Part shown: one piece after another, positions 8,752-35,622 of the stretch
How the letters are laid out: the number at the start of each line of letters is the position of its first letter
How positions within the stretch are numbered: the first letter of the stretch is position 1
Source: Streptomyces sp. NBC_01314
GTDB lineage: Bacteria; Actinomycetota; Actinomycetes; Streptomycetales; Streptomycetaceae
Assembly: GCF_041435215.1 (NCBI RefSeq)
Contig: NZ_CP108394.1
Span: 10,726,001 to 10,790,000 of the forward strand
Direction: 5' to 3'
DNA length: 64,000 nt
Program-made: the position numbers and the translations under genes
The notes under the pieces: model-generated
What the model was told of the DNA's origin: nothing
Databases searched by the model: none
Seen by the model: the letters and a program-made list of their open reading frames with translations, nothing else

Positions 8752-8961
8752 TCAGCCGTCCATCGACTCGGCCAGACTCCGCGGCCGCATGTCGGTCCAG
8801 TGGGTCTCGACGTGGTCCAGGCAGGACTGCCGCGAGTCGGGCCCGTGGGCCACCCGCCAGCCGGCCGGCACGTCCACGAAGTCCGGCCACAGGCTGTGCT
8901 GGTTCTCGTCGTTGACCAGCACCAGGTAGGTGCCCTCGGGGTCCTCGAACGGGTTGCTCAT
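8752..8961 (-). CDS. MbtH-family NRPS adenylation-domain partner
   Basis: A 69-aa MbtH-like protein that binds adenylation domains and supports their folding or activity. The diagnostic sequence is complete: N-P-F-E-D, then Y-L-V-L-V-N-x-E-x-Q-H-S-L-W-P near residue 12, P-A-G-W and the tail WTDMRP with conserved Trp residues. AAGAGGAG precedes the ATG. It lies 42 bases downstream of the NRPS on the same strand and is presumably cotranscribed with it. Confidence 0.97.
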   Translation of the reverse strand: MSNPFEDPEGTYLVLVNDENQHSLWPDFVDVPAGWRVAHGPDSRQSCLDHVETHWTDMRPRSLAESMDG

Positions 8962-9003
8962 TCCACTCCTCTTTCTGACTTGGGGTTACTCACTTCGGGT
9001 TGC

Positions 9004-27909
<18,906 letters not shown>

Positions 27910-27967
27910 AGCAGTGAGCCTTCCCACCAGGTAGGGGCCCGGTTCTTCGCCGGGGTCGCCGACATAC

Positions 27968-27986
27968 TAAGGTAAGGGTTACCTAA
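27968..27986 (-). promoter_or_regulatory. Iron box upstream of the NRPS gene
   Basis: TAAGGTAAGGGTTACCTAA matches 15 of 19 positions of the DmdR1/IdeR consensus and is a good dyad. It lies about 58 bases upstream of the NRPS start in the divergent gap shared with the FecCD operon, so it probably represses the NRPS-mbtH operon and possibly the permease operon when iron is plentiful. Confidence 0.88.
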
Positions 27987-28070
27987 TTCACAGGGTGCTC
28001 ATAGTGGAGTTGCCCCGAGGGCGGGACCGCGATCCAGGGAAGACCTACAGTTCAACCCGCACTCGTCCTA

Positions 28071-28090
28071 CAGTTAAGGCAAGCCTCATC
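28071..28090 (+). promoter_or_regulatory. Weak iron-box-like sequence before the permease operon
   Basis: The segment CAGTTAAGGCAAGCCTCATC contains the small dyad AGGC-AA-GCCT and matches 9 of 14 core iron-box positions. It lies 17 bases before the GTG of the first permease, where a repressor site would be expected. It is too degenerate to be certain. Confidence 0.4.
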
Positions 28091-28106
28091 AAAGAAAGTT
28101 GAAGAC

Positions 28107-29147
28107 GTGGGGACCTCTACGGTCCGGGCGGCGAAAGGCCCCCGCGCGGCACTGCTGCTGACGCTCTCGGGCGTGGCCCTGCTCACCCTGTGCGCCCTGT
28201 CGATGGCGTTCGGCGCGCTCGGCGTCCCCCTCGACCAGGTGTGGCACACCCTGCTCGGCGACGCCCCCAACTCCCGTATCGACAGCGTCATCTGGTCCGT
28301 ACGCGTGCCACGCACCGCCCTGGGCCTCGCCACCGGCGCCGCCCTCGGCCTCTCGGGCGCGCTGATGCAGGCGCTGACCCGCAATCCGCTCGCCGACCCC
28401 GGCATCCTCGGTGTCAGCGCGGGCGCGGCCTTCGCGGTCGTCCTGTCGGTCGGTGTGTTCGGCATCGCGTCGGTGTACGGCTACATCTGGTTCGCCTTCG
28501 GCGGCGCGTTCGTCGCCAGCGTCCTGGTGTACCTCCTCGGCGGGCTCGGCCGGTCCGGCTCCACCCCGGTCAAACTCGCCCTGGCCGGGGTCGCCGTGAC
28601 CTCCCTGCTGTTCTCGCTGACCAGCGCCATCGCCCTCACCGACCCGGACGCCCTCAACCGCTACCGCTTCTGGAGCGCGGGCTCGCTCGCCAACCAGGAC
28701 GAGGGGGTCCTTCTGCGCGTCCTGCCGTTCCTGGCCGTCGGCGCGCTCCTCGCCCTCGCCTGCGCCCCGGCCCTCAACAGCCTCGCGCTCGGCGACGACG
28801 TGGCGAAGTCGCTCGGCCTCAAACTGGGCCTGGTCCGCGTCCAGGGTGTCATCGCCGTCACCCTGCTCACCGGCGGAGCGGTCGCCGTCATCGGGCCCGT
28901 CGTCTTCGTCGGTCTGGTCGTCCCGCACATCGCCCGCGTCCTCGCCCAACTGGCCGGCGTCGGCCCGGACCACCGCTGGCTGCTGCCCCTGTCGGCCGTC
29001 CTCGCCCCCTGCCTCCTGCTGGCCGCCGACATCGCCGGCCGGCTGATCGCCCGCCCGACCGAGATCCAGGCGGGCATCCTCGTCGCCTTCATCGGCGGCC
29101 CCTTCTTCATCGCGCTGGTCCGCCGCCGACGCCTCGCGGAGCTGTGA
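28107..29147 (+). CDS. FecCD-family ferric-siderophore permease 1
   Basis: A 346-aa integral membrane permease of the type II (BtuC/FecCD) importer family, with about nine to ten helices. Family markers are R-x-P-R in SVRVPRTALGLATGAALGLSGALMQ (residues about 68-92), TRNPLADPGILGVSAGA (near 94), the coupling-loop segment LALGDDVAKSLGL (near 230) and GPVVFVGLVVPHIAR (near 268). GTG 28107 is the only sensible start, although its Shine-Dalgarno is weak. It is the first gene of an operon that continues through a small repeat ORF to a second permease and an ATPase, equivalent to cchC/cchD/cchE in coelichelin clusters. Confidence 0.95.
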   Translation: MGTSTVRAAKGPRAALLLTLSGVALLTLCALSMAFGALGVPLDQVWHTLLGDAPNSRIDSVIWSVRVPRTALGLATGAALGLSGALMQALTRNPLADPGILGVSAGAAFAVVLSVGVFGIASVYGYIWFAFGGAFVASVLVYLLGGLGRSGSTPVKLALAGVAVTSLLFSLTSAIALTDPDALNRYRFWSAGSLANQDEGVLLRVLPFLAVGALLALACAPALNSLALGDDVAKSLGLKLGLVRVQGVIAVTLLTGGAVAVIGPVVFVGLVVPHIARVLAQLAGVGPDHRWLLPLSAVLAPCLLLAADIAGRLIARPTEIQAGILVAFIGGPFFIALVRRRRLAEL

Positions 29148-29148
29148 C

Positions 29149-29484
29149 ATGACTTCTCGACCCCGGAGGGGCGGGCCCCTGCCCGGTGAGCCACGGGAAT
29201 TCCGGCCCGTCACCACCGAACTGCGGGCTTCCCGCCCCGTGAGCGCCGAGCCGTCGGGATCGCGGGTCTTGTGCGGCGAGCCGTGGAACGGCGGCCCCGT
29301 GCCCGCCGAACCGTGGAACAGCGATCCCACGCCCGTCGAACCGTGGGGATCGCGGCCGATGTTCGGTGAGCCGTGGACCGGCGGTCCCGTGGCCGGTGAG
29401 CCGTGTCATCGTCGGCCCGTGGCCTTCGAAACCGTGGTGCCAGGGGCCCATGACGACCGAACCCGTGGAGCTGTGAGCCGATGA
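29149..29484 (+). CDS. Small decapeptide-repeat ORF between the two permease genes (coding status uncertain)
   Basis: A 111-codon ORF that I do not recognise. Its ATG lies one base after the first permease stop, and its TGA overlaps the second permease ATG as ATGA, so it is placed as a translationally coupled operon member. Residues 14-103 are nine successive 10-residue units: EPREFRPVTT, ELRASRPVSA, EPSGSRVLCG, EPWNGGPVPA, EPWNSDPTPV, EPWGSRPMFG, EPWTGGPVAG, EPCHRRPVAF and a decayed last unit. The approximate consensus is E-P-W-x-x-x-P-V-x-x. There are no membrane segments and no signal peptide. Because 30-bp repeats keep all frames open, it could instead be a minisatellite that happens to preserve coupling. 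FecCD permease genes are normally adjacent, so this insertion is unusual. Confidence 0.4.
   Translation: MTSRPRRGGPLPGEPREFRPVTTELRASRPVSAEPSGSRVLCGEPWNGGPVPAEPWNSDPTPVEPWGSRPMFGEPWTGGPVAGEPCHRRPVAFETVVPGAHDDRTRGAVSR
29188..29457 (+). repeat. Degenerate 30-bp tandem repeat, nine units
   Basis: Nine imperfect 30-bp units, each starting at a GAG/GAA-CCG codon pair, run head to tail without indels. The third to seventh units are most alike (GAACCGTGG or a close variant at the head). The exact multiple of three keeps the reading frame; both strands remain open throughout. Confidence 0.85.
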
Positions 29485-30590
29485 CGACCGACCTCGCGCC
29501 CGTGCCGCCCCCGAAGGGCGCCGCGGATCCGCCCCCCAGGCGCCGCACGGCCGACCGCCTCACCTTCCGGTTCCCGGCGCCGCCCGTCTCCGGCGTCGTA
29601 CGCCCCCGGCTGCTGGCTGTCTCCCTGCTGCTCGCGGCCGCCGCGTTCCTGGCCTTCGCCGTGGAGACCTCCGTCGGGGACATCGACCTCCCGCTCACCG
29701 ACGTGATGAAGGCACTGGCGGGCACGGGCGACCCCGGCACCGAACTGATCGTGCACGAACTGCGGCTGCCGCGCGCTCTGGCCGGGCTGCTCGTCGGCAT
29801 CGCGTTCGGCATCTCCGGGGCCCTCCTGCAGACCGTGACGCTCAACCCGCTGGCCAGTCCCGACATGATGGGCATCACGCAGGGCGCCGGCGCGGCGGTC
29901 GTCGCCGGGATCGTCCTCGGCTGGGACGGCGGCCTCAGCACCCAGGCCCTGGGTCTGCTGGGCGCGTTGACCGCAGGACTGCTGGTGTACGTCCTGGCCT
30001 GGAAACGCGGCACCACCGGCTACCGCATCGTCCTCGTCGGCATCGGTATCGCCTGGATCTGCACCAGCGTCACCGACTACCTCCTGGCCCACGGCCAGCG
30101 CTTCCAGGCGCAGGCCGCCCTCGGCTGGCTCGTCGGCAACCTCAACGGCCGCACCTGGGAACAGATCGGCCCGCTCGCCATCACGATGGCCGTGCTGGTG
30201 CCCCCGGCCGTGCTGCTCGGCCGGCAGATCCGTGTCCTGCAACTCGGGGACGACGTCGCCAAAGGCCTCGGCACCCGGGTCCACATCGTCCGGATGGGCG
30301 TCCTGCTCATCTCGGTCGGGCTCGTCGCCTTCGGCACGGCGACGGCCGGGCCCGTCGCCTTCGTGGCGCTCGCCGCACCCCAGGTCGCCCAGCGCCTGGC
30401 CGGCACCCCGTTCCCGCCGCCGGTCGCGGCGGGGCTCACCGGTGCCGTGATGGTGCTGGTGTCCGACCTCGCCGCCCGGAAGATCGTCCCGGACACGGAA
30501 CTCCCGGTCGGGATCGTCACCGGGGTGCTCGGCGCACCCGTACTGCTGTGGCTGCTCATCCGCGCCAACCGCGCCGGTTCAGGAGGCTGA
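29481..30590 (+). CDS. FecCD-family ferric-siderophore permease 2
   Basis: A 369-aa partner permease. A Pro/Arg-rich cytoplasmic leader of about 50 residues (PPPKGAADPPPRRR) precedes the first helix (LLAVSLLLAAAAFLAFAV). Family motifs include ELRLPRALAGLLVGIAFGISGALLQ (from residue about 93), TLNPLASPDMMGITQGAG (near 120), LQLGDDVAKGLG (near 255) and GPVAFVALAAPQVAQRL (near 290). The ATG overlaps the stop of the repeat ORF (ATGA), and the downstream ATPase begins five bases after its stop, so the genes form a tight operon. Confidence 0.95.
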   Translation: MTTDLAPVPPPKGAADPPPRRRTADRLTFRFPAPPVSGVVRPRLLAVSLLLAAAAFLAFAVETSVGDIDLPLTDVMKALAGTGDPGTELIVHELRLPRALAGLLVGIAFGISGALLQTVTLNPLASPDMMGITQGAGAAVVAGIVLGWDGGLSTQALGLLGALTAGLLVYVLAWKRGTTGYRIVLVGIGIAWICTSVTDYLLAHGQRFQAQAALGWLVGNLNGRTWEQIGPLAITMAVLVPPAVLLGRQIRVLQLGDDVAKGLGTRVHIVRMGVLLISVGLVAFGTATAGPVAFVALAAPQVAQRLAGTPFPPPVAAGLTGAVMVLVSDLAARKIVPDTELPVGIVTGVLGAPVLLWLLIRANRAGSGG

Positions 30591-30594
30591 AGAC

Positions 30595-31581
30595 GTGTCA
30601 TCGAAGTACGAACCGGCCACGAAGCGCGACGCCCGCGCCGATTCCCGTGCCGACAGCGGCGCCGACACCGCTGTCGGCGCGGGCGCCGGCAAGGGTGTCG
30701 GTGCCGGTGTCGACGCTGTTGTCGACGACCGCACCCGCGGTCCCGTCGACGGTCCCGAACTGCGCGCCGAGGGCCTGCGCCTGGCCTACGACGACCGGAT
30801 CGTCGTCGAGGACCTCGACCTGGTCGTCCCCACCGGCCGCGTCACCGCGATCGTCGGCGCCAACGCCTGCGGCAAGTCCACCCTGTTGCGCGCCCTGGCC
30901 CGGCTGCTCACGCCCAAGGCCGGTGCCGTCCACCTGGACGGCCGCTCGGTGCACTCCATCCCGACCCGGACCCTCGCCCAGAAGCTCGGGATCCTCCCGC
31001 AGACCCCCGTCGCGCCCGAGGGGCTGACGGTCATCGACCTGGTGGGGCGCGGGCGTTCACCGCACCAGACCTGGTGGCGGCAGTGGTCGCAGGGCGACGA
31101 GGAGGCCGTGCACGAGGCGCTGCGGGCCACCGCCATGACCGACCTCGCCCACCGGCCCGTCGACGAACTCTCCGGCGGACAGCGGCAACGCGCCTGGATC
31201 GCCATGGCCGTCGCCCAGGGCACCCCCGTGATGCTGCTGGACGAGCCGACGACCTACCTCGACCTCGCCCACCAGATCGACGTCCTCGACCTGGTCACCG
31301 ACCTCAACCGGCACCAGGGCCGCACCGTCGTCATGGTCCTGCACGACCTCAACCAGGCCTGTCGGTACGCCGACCACATCATCGCCATGAAGAACGGACG
31401 CGTCGCGGGCGAGGGCGCCCCCGCCGACGTCATCACCGCCACGATGGTCGAGGACGTCTTCGGACTGCGCTGCGTCGTCGGTGAGGACCCCGTCAGCCGC
31501 ACCCCCATGGTCATCCCGATGGGCCGCCACCACGAGGGAACGGCCCCGGACCCGGTGCCTGTGTCGGGCACCGCCGGCTGA
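30595..31581 (+). CDS. FecE-type ferric-siderophore import ATPase
   Basis: A 328-aa ATP-binding subunit for the FecCD permeases. All motifs are intact: Walker A GANACGKST near residue 89, Q-loop LPQTPVAPEG, signature LSGGQRQRAW near 193, Walker B MLLDEPTTYLD near 213 and H-loop VLHDLNQA near 248. The first roughly 50 residues are a low-complexity Ala/Gly/Asp/Arg extension with a repetitive pattern (ADSRADSGAD, VGAGAGKGVGAG), not seen in the core family and probably disordered. GTG 30595 has AGGAGG eight bases upstream, inside the end of the permease gene. It closes the operon; no binding protein follows. Confidence 0.96.
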   Translation: MSSKYEPATKRDARADSRADSGADTAVGAGAGKGVGAGVDAVVDDRTRGPVDGPELRAEGLRLAYDDRIVVEDLDLVVPTGRVTAIVGANACGKSTLLRALARLLTPKAGAVHLDGRSVHSIPTRTLAQKLGILPQTPVAPEGLTVIDLVGRGRSPHQTWWRQWSQGDEEAVHEALRATAMTDLAHRPVDELSGGQRQRAWIAMAVAQGTPVMLLDEPTTYLDLAHQIDVLDLVTDLNRHQGRTVVMVLHDLNQACRYADHIIAMKNGRVAGEGAPADVITATMVEDVFGLRCVVGEDPVSRTPMVIPMGRHHEGTAPDPVPVSGTAG

Positions 31582-31602
31582 CGTGCGGCCGACGGTGCCC
31601 TC

Positions 31603-31675
31603 GACCCCTCACGGGTCCTCAACGGCAACGGGCCCGTGAGGGTGGCGAGGGGCGGGTGGTCACCCGTGAGGGGTC
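31603..31675. terminator. Terminator region with alternative hairpins between convergent genes
   Basis: The 14-mer GACCCCTCACGGGT (31603-31616) pairs perfectly with ACCCGTGAGGGGTC (31662-31675). A third related segment, CCCGTGAGGG at 31633-31642, can pair with the first instead. Two mutually exclusive stems are therefore possible. It separates the ATPase gene (rightward) from the formyltransferase gene (leftward). Confidence 0.75.
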
Positions 31676-31702
31676 CTGTACGGGCCCGTCACCCCCGCGG
31701 GT

Positions 31703-32650
31703 TCACGGGCGGGCCGTCAGGTAACCGCCCATCGTGCGGAAGTAGTCCGTCGCCGCGTGCTCGATGCCGTCCTCCGTCCGCACCCGCTTGACCAGCAGCC
31801 CCGCCAGTCTTCCGGAGCGGGCCTCGGCGCCGGCCACGATGACGATCCCGTCGCCCTCCCGAATGAAGATCCGCCCCGGTGTGCCCCCGTAACGTCCCTC
31901 GGAGACGGCGGCCGAGACGATCCGGACGCGCTTGCCGCGGTGGTGGGTGAAGGCGTTGGGATACGGGTCGGACTGGGCCCGTACGAACCGCTCCAGGTCC
32001 TCGGCGGGCCAGGTCCAGTCGATCCGGCTGTCCTCCGGGGACCGCTTGTGGAAGAAGCTCGACCGGGAGCGGTCCTGGGGCGTCCACACGGCCCTGCCCG
32101 AGGCGATGAGTTCGAGCGAGTCGGTGACGAGCGGGCCGATCAGGTCGACCGTGCGGTGGAACAGGTCCGTCGCCGTGTCGTGCGGCCCGACCGGCACCGA
32201 ACGCTGCAACAGCACGTCGCCCATGTCGAGTTCGGCGTCCATGCGGTGGGCCGTGACCCCGACCTCCTTCTCGCCGTTGATGAGCGCCCAGATGAGCGGA
32301 GAGAACCCCGCGTACGTGGGGAGCAGCGAGTCGTGGATGTTGAGGGTGCCGTGCGGTGGCAGGTCGAAGATCTCGGGCGGCAGCCAGGTACGCCAGTTGT
32401 TGGCCACGATGAGGTCCGGATCGGCCTCCTTGAGCACGCGCAAAAGTTCGTCGTCATCCGGTCGACTGCGCAGCAGCACGGGCACACCGTGCTGTTCGGC
32501 GAGATCGGCGACCGAGTCGCTCCAGATCTTTTCGTACGCGTGGTCGCTCTTCGGATGGGTGACTGCCAGGACCACTTCGTGGCCGGAATCCAGCAGTGCC
32601 TGCAGCGTCCGGTGTCCCCAGGTCTGGTACCCGAACATAACGACCCGCAT
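31703..32650 (-). CDS. N5-hydroxyornithine formyltransferase (CchA-like)
   Basis: A 315-aa formyl-tetrahydrofolate-dependent transferase related to methionyl-tRNA formyltransferase. The catalytic Asn-His-Asp triad is visible as NIHDSLLP (N104, H106) and DAELDMGD (D142), followed by a C-terminal OB-like domain (from about residue 205). In siderophore loci this family formylates N5-hydroxyornithine to the hydroxamate, as CchA does for coelichelin. GAGGAGG precedes the ATG. It is divergent from the ornithine monooxygenase across one shared iron box, so the two building-block enzymes should be co-induced in iron starvation. Another formyl acceptor is possible but unlikely here. Confidence 0.93.
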   Translation of the reverse strand: MRVVMFGYQTWGHRTLQALLDSGHEVVLAVTHPKSDHAYEKIWSDSVADLAEQHGVPVLLRSRPDDDELLRVLKEADPDLIVANNWRTWLPPEIFDLPPHGTLNIHDSLLPTYAGFSPLIWALINGEKEVGVTAHRMDAELDMGDVLLQRSVPVGPHDTATDLFHRTVDLIGPLVTDSLELIASGRAVWTPQDRSRSSFFHKRSPEDSRIDWTWPAEDLERFVRAQSDPYPNAFTHHRGKRVRIVSAAVSEGRYGGTPGRIFIREGDGIVIVAGAEARSGRLAGLLVKRVRTEDGIEHAATDYFRTMGGYLTARP

Positions 32651-32671
32651 ATGAGCCCTCCTCAGCCGTTG

Positions 32672-32690
32672 CTAGGTAAGGCTTACCTTA
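32672..32690. promoter_or_regulatory. Iron box between the divergent formyltransferase and monooxygenase genes
   Basis: CTAGGTAAGGCTTACCTTA matches 15 of 19 consensus positions, with the core AAGG/CTTACCTT nearly palindromic. It lies 22 bases from the formyltransferase start and about 80 bases from the monooxygenase start, so one DmdR1 site can control both promoters. Confidence 0.9.
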
Positions 32691-32768
32691 TCTAACATGT
32701 CTCTGCTGGGGGAGCTGTGTTCCACCTTGTGAATCTCTGTGACCTGTACTACGAAAGGCGATGACGCG

Positions 32769-34100
32769 GTGACGACGCTGCACACCGGGCCGGAAATCTA
32801 TGACGTACTGGGCATCGGATTCGGCCCATCGAATCTCGCACTCGCCATCGCACTCCATGAGCACTCCGTGAAGGCCGGTACGCAGGACGGGCTGCGGGTC
32901 GGGTTCCTGGAGAGGCAACCCCGGTTCGGATGGCACCGCGGGATGCTCATCGACGACGCCACCATGCAAGTGTCCTTCCTGAAGGACCTGGTGACGATGC
33001 GCGATCCCACCAGCGACTTCAGCTTCCTGTGCTATCTGCGCGACCGCGGCCGGCTCGTCGACTTCCTCAACCTGAAGACCCTCTTCCCCCTGCGGATCGA
33101 GTTCCACGACTACTTCGAGTGGGCCGCCGCCCGTGTCTCGCACCTCGTCGAGTACTCCGCCGAGGTCGTCGCCGTGCGCCCCGTCACCCGGGACGGCGAG
33201 GTCCGCTACTTCGACGTCACCAGCCGCACCCCCGGCGATCCGGAACGGCTCACCGTCCGCCGTGCCCGCAGTATCTGCGTGGCCGCCGGACTGGAACCGC
33301 ACCTCCCGCCCGGCTCGGCCCTGTCCGACCGCGTCTGGCACACCAGCGAGTTGCTGCCCCGCGTCGAACAGGCCCAAGGCTCGGGACGGCCGATACGGCG
33401 AGCCGTCGTCCTGGGTGCCGGCCAGAGCGCGGCGGAGGCCGTGGACTACCTCCACCGCAGCTTCCCCGAGGCCGAGATCTGCTCCGTCTTCGCCAAGTAC
33501 GGCTACACACCCGCCGACGACAGCCCCTTCGCCAACAAGATCTTCGACCCCGAGGCCGTCGACCTGTACTACGGCGCGCCCCGCGAGGTGAAGCAGTCGC
33601 TCTTCGACTACCACCGCAGTACCAACTACTCCGTCGTGGACATGGACCTGATCGAGTCGCTGTCCCGGTCCATGTACCAGGAGAAGGTCCAGGGCCGGGA
33701 GCGGCTGCGGATGATGAACGTCTCCCGCCTGCGCGAGGTGGAGACGGGCACGGACGACGTCAGGCTGACAGTGGAGTTCCTGCCGACGGGGGAGCGCGAG
33801 ATCCTCTCCGCCGACATCCTCGTCCACGCCACCGGCTACCGGCCGCGGGGCGTCGGCGACAACCTCGGGGAGATCGGCAAACTCTGCCTGCGCGACGACG
33901 AGGACGCCTTGCAGGTCGGCCGCGACCACCGTGTGGCCACCGCCGCCGAGGTCACCGCGGACATCTACCTCCAGGGCGGGACCGAACACACCCACGGCCT
34001 CACCTCGACCCTGCTCTCCACCACCGCCGTCCGCGCCGGCGAGATCTGCGCCTCCCTCCTCGCCCGCCGCGCGACGGACCTGACCACGACGGAGGCATGA
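32769..34100 (+). CDS. L-ornithine N5-monooxygenase (CchB/SidA-like)
   Basis: A 443-aa FAD/NADPH-dependent N-hydroxylating monooxygenase that converts L-ornithine to N5-hydroxyornithine, the first committed step to the hydroxamates. The FAD-binding motif GIGFGPSN is at residues 15-22, the NADPH-binding GAGQSAAE near 215, and the family ATGYRP motif near 354. The GTG at 32769 is preferred over the GTG at 32739 because GAAAGG lies about 10 bases upstream and the protein then starts like its homologues. It needs the NRPS and the divergent formyltransferase to act on its product. The C-terminus carries the TEHTHGLTSTLLS block typical of siderophore monooxygenases. Confidence 0.96.
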   Translation: MTTLHTGPEIYDVLGIGFGPSNLALAIALHEHSVKAGTQDGLRVGFLERQPRFGWHRGMLIDDATMQVSFLKDLVTMRDPTSDFSFLCYLRDRGRLVDFLNLKTLFPLRIEFHDYFEWAAARVSHLVEYSAEVVAVRPVTRDGEVRYFDVTSRTPGDPERLTVRRARSICVAAGLEPHLPPGSALSDRVWHTSELLPRVEQAQGSGRPIRRAVVLGAGQSAAEAVDYLHRSFPEAEICSVFAKYGYTPADDSPFANKIFDPEAVDLYYGAPREVKQSLFDYHRSTNYSVVDMDLIESLSRSMYQEKVQGRERLRMMNVSRLREVETGTDDVRLTVEFLPTGEREILSADILVHATGYRPRGVGDNLGEIGKLCLRDDEDALQVGRDHRVATAAEVTADIYLQGGTEHTHGLTSTLLSTTAVRAGEICASLLARRATDLTTTEA

Positions 34101-34142
34101 GCGGCTGACACCGGGGGTGGGTGCCGCGGGGCGCCCGCCCGT

Positions 34143-35429
34143 CTACCGGCGGTCGCCGTCCGCGTCGACCGCGCCCCGCCGACGCACGCCCTTCGCCAGC
34201 GCCCCGCCCAGGAACCCGGTGACGAGTCCCCAGAGCACGGCGAGCCCGAGCGCGGACCACAGCCGGGGCCGCAGGAACAGCTCTCCGCCCAGGTCGCCGC
34301 CGAGGTCGCCGATGCCGATGACCGACAGTCCGTAGTGGGCGGAGATCCGGGCCACGAGGCAGATCATCAGGACGGTGAGCGCGAGGGCGGCCGCCATGTG
34401 TACGGCGTGCTGCCACAGCCGTACCCGGGCCGGGGAGCGGGCCGCCATCACGAACGCGGCGACGACCAGCAGTACGGCGTTCACGACCAGGAGCCACCAC
34501 ACCCGGCCGTCGTACTCGGCGAGCGAGCCCAGATTCAGGGTCGACACGTCGGGCCCGCGCACCACCTCGTCCAGGATCTTCGGCATCGGCAGCCCGAAAG
34601 GCCCCTCGACCTGGCTGTCCCAGGTGGCGCCCAGGCCGATCGTGAAGGTCAGCCACACCACGTTCGGCAGACCCAGCAGGGTCAGCGCGGCCGTCTCGGC
34701 GGCGTGCCCTCGGGTCAGCGCCACCACGACCGCGATCACCAGCCCGAGCCCGACATACGCCAGCAGCAGGCCGACCATGGCGTACGCGGCCGGGCGCACC
34801 GACTCCTGGAACCGCAGCAGCCTGGCCGGAAGCGGGGCCGAGCGCGACACCAGAAGCGCCAGGGCGAGGACCCCGGCGAGCCACAGCAGCCCGAAGAACA
34901 GGGTCGGCGCCACGGCCGTCTCGAACCCCACGTCGGCGGAGGTGCCGAAGAAGTCGCCCACGTCACCGAGCGAGACCTCGAAGGTCTGCCGGGCCGCGAG
35001 GGCGAGGCCGATCAGCGCCGTCAGCCACAGAACGGCGATCCGGGCGGCCCAGCCGGCGAGTTCGGTCGCCCCCGCGACCGCCCGGTGCCGCAGGGGCCGC
35101 AGAAACCCGGCGGCGATCACCAGCGCGCCCACGAGGGTCACCGACAGCGGGATCACGGTCAGGCCCGCCTGCGTCTCGGCGATGGACCCGGCGCCGCCGG
35201 AGAGCTCGATCGTGCCGCCGACCGCCGTCACGACGGTGGCCGCGACGACCCGGGGGAACGCGCCGTCCGGGAGGTCCGCCGCCCCCGCCGCCCACAGCCC
35301 GAGGGACGCCACCACGATCATCGCGACCAGGCCGGCCAGCACGGTTGCGAGAGCCTGGAGCCAGCCGTGACGGGCGACCGCCCGCTCGGGCGCTGTCGTC
35401 TGCCGGGGAGGCAGGGTCTGGGGACTCAC
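34143..35429 (-). CDS. Streptophobe-type polytopic membrane protein
   Basis: About 428 aa with roughly ten hydrophobic segments (first near residues 25-50) and no enzymatic motif. The pattern fits the actinobacterial family named streptophobe, whose role is unknown. Conserved-looking loops include GTIELSGGAGSIAETQAGL near residue 72 and VSLGDVGDFFGTSADVGFETA near 155. The GTG at 35429 is chosen because sequence upstream is Arg/Ser-rich and TAGCGT lies close before it, compatible with a short or leaderless mRNA; longer starts are possible. It converges on the monooxygenase gene with about 40 bases between. Confidence 0.8.
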   Translation of the reverse strand: MSPQTLPPRQTTAPERAVARHGWLQALATVLAGLVAMIVVASLGLWAAGAADLPDGAFPRVVAATVVTAVGGTIELSGGAGSIAETQAGLTVIPLSVTLVGALVIAAGFLRPLRHRAVAGATELAGWAARIAVLWLTALIGLALAARQTFEVSLGDVGDFFGTSADVGFETAVAPTLFFGLLWLAGVLALALLVSRSAPLPARLLRFQESVRPAAYAMVGLLLAYVGLGLVIAVVVALTRGHAAETAALTLLGLPNVVWLTFTIGLGATWDSQVEGPFGLPMPKILDEVVRGPDVSTLNLGSLAEYDGRVWWLLVVNAVLLVVAAFVMAARSPARVRLWQHAVHMAAALALTVLMICLVARISAHYGLSVIGIGDLGGDLGGELFLRPRLWSALGLAVLWGLVTGFLGGALAKGVRRRGAVDADGDRR

Positions 35430-35622
35430 TCTTGCCACGCTAAGCACGGCGGAGGCACTCCGCGCGCCGGGAGCGCCGAGCCCCCTCGGCCCGCGGCGGC
35501 GCCCCTTCGGCTTGCGGGAGGCGCGGGACCAGAGCACACAATGGGCCTGTTATGGAATAAAGCGGCACTGAATAGCTGAAACGTGTGAATCGCCGCAGAA
35601 TCCCTACGGCGGGAGAAGACTC

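Noticed and set aside
29107..29451. Leftward repeat protein opposite the decapeptide ORF
   Set aside because: Its repeats are the mirror of the same 30-bp units. It has no ribosome site and lies inside a rightward operon.
34143..35429. Streptophobe-like membrane protein as a siderophore exporter
   Set aside because: Adjacent to the monooxygenase gene but convergent, without an iron box, and not related to a transporter family I know.
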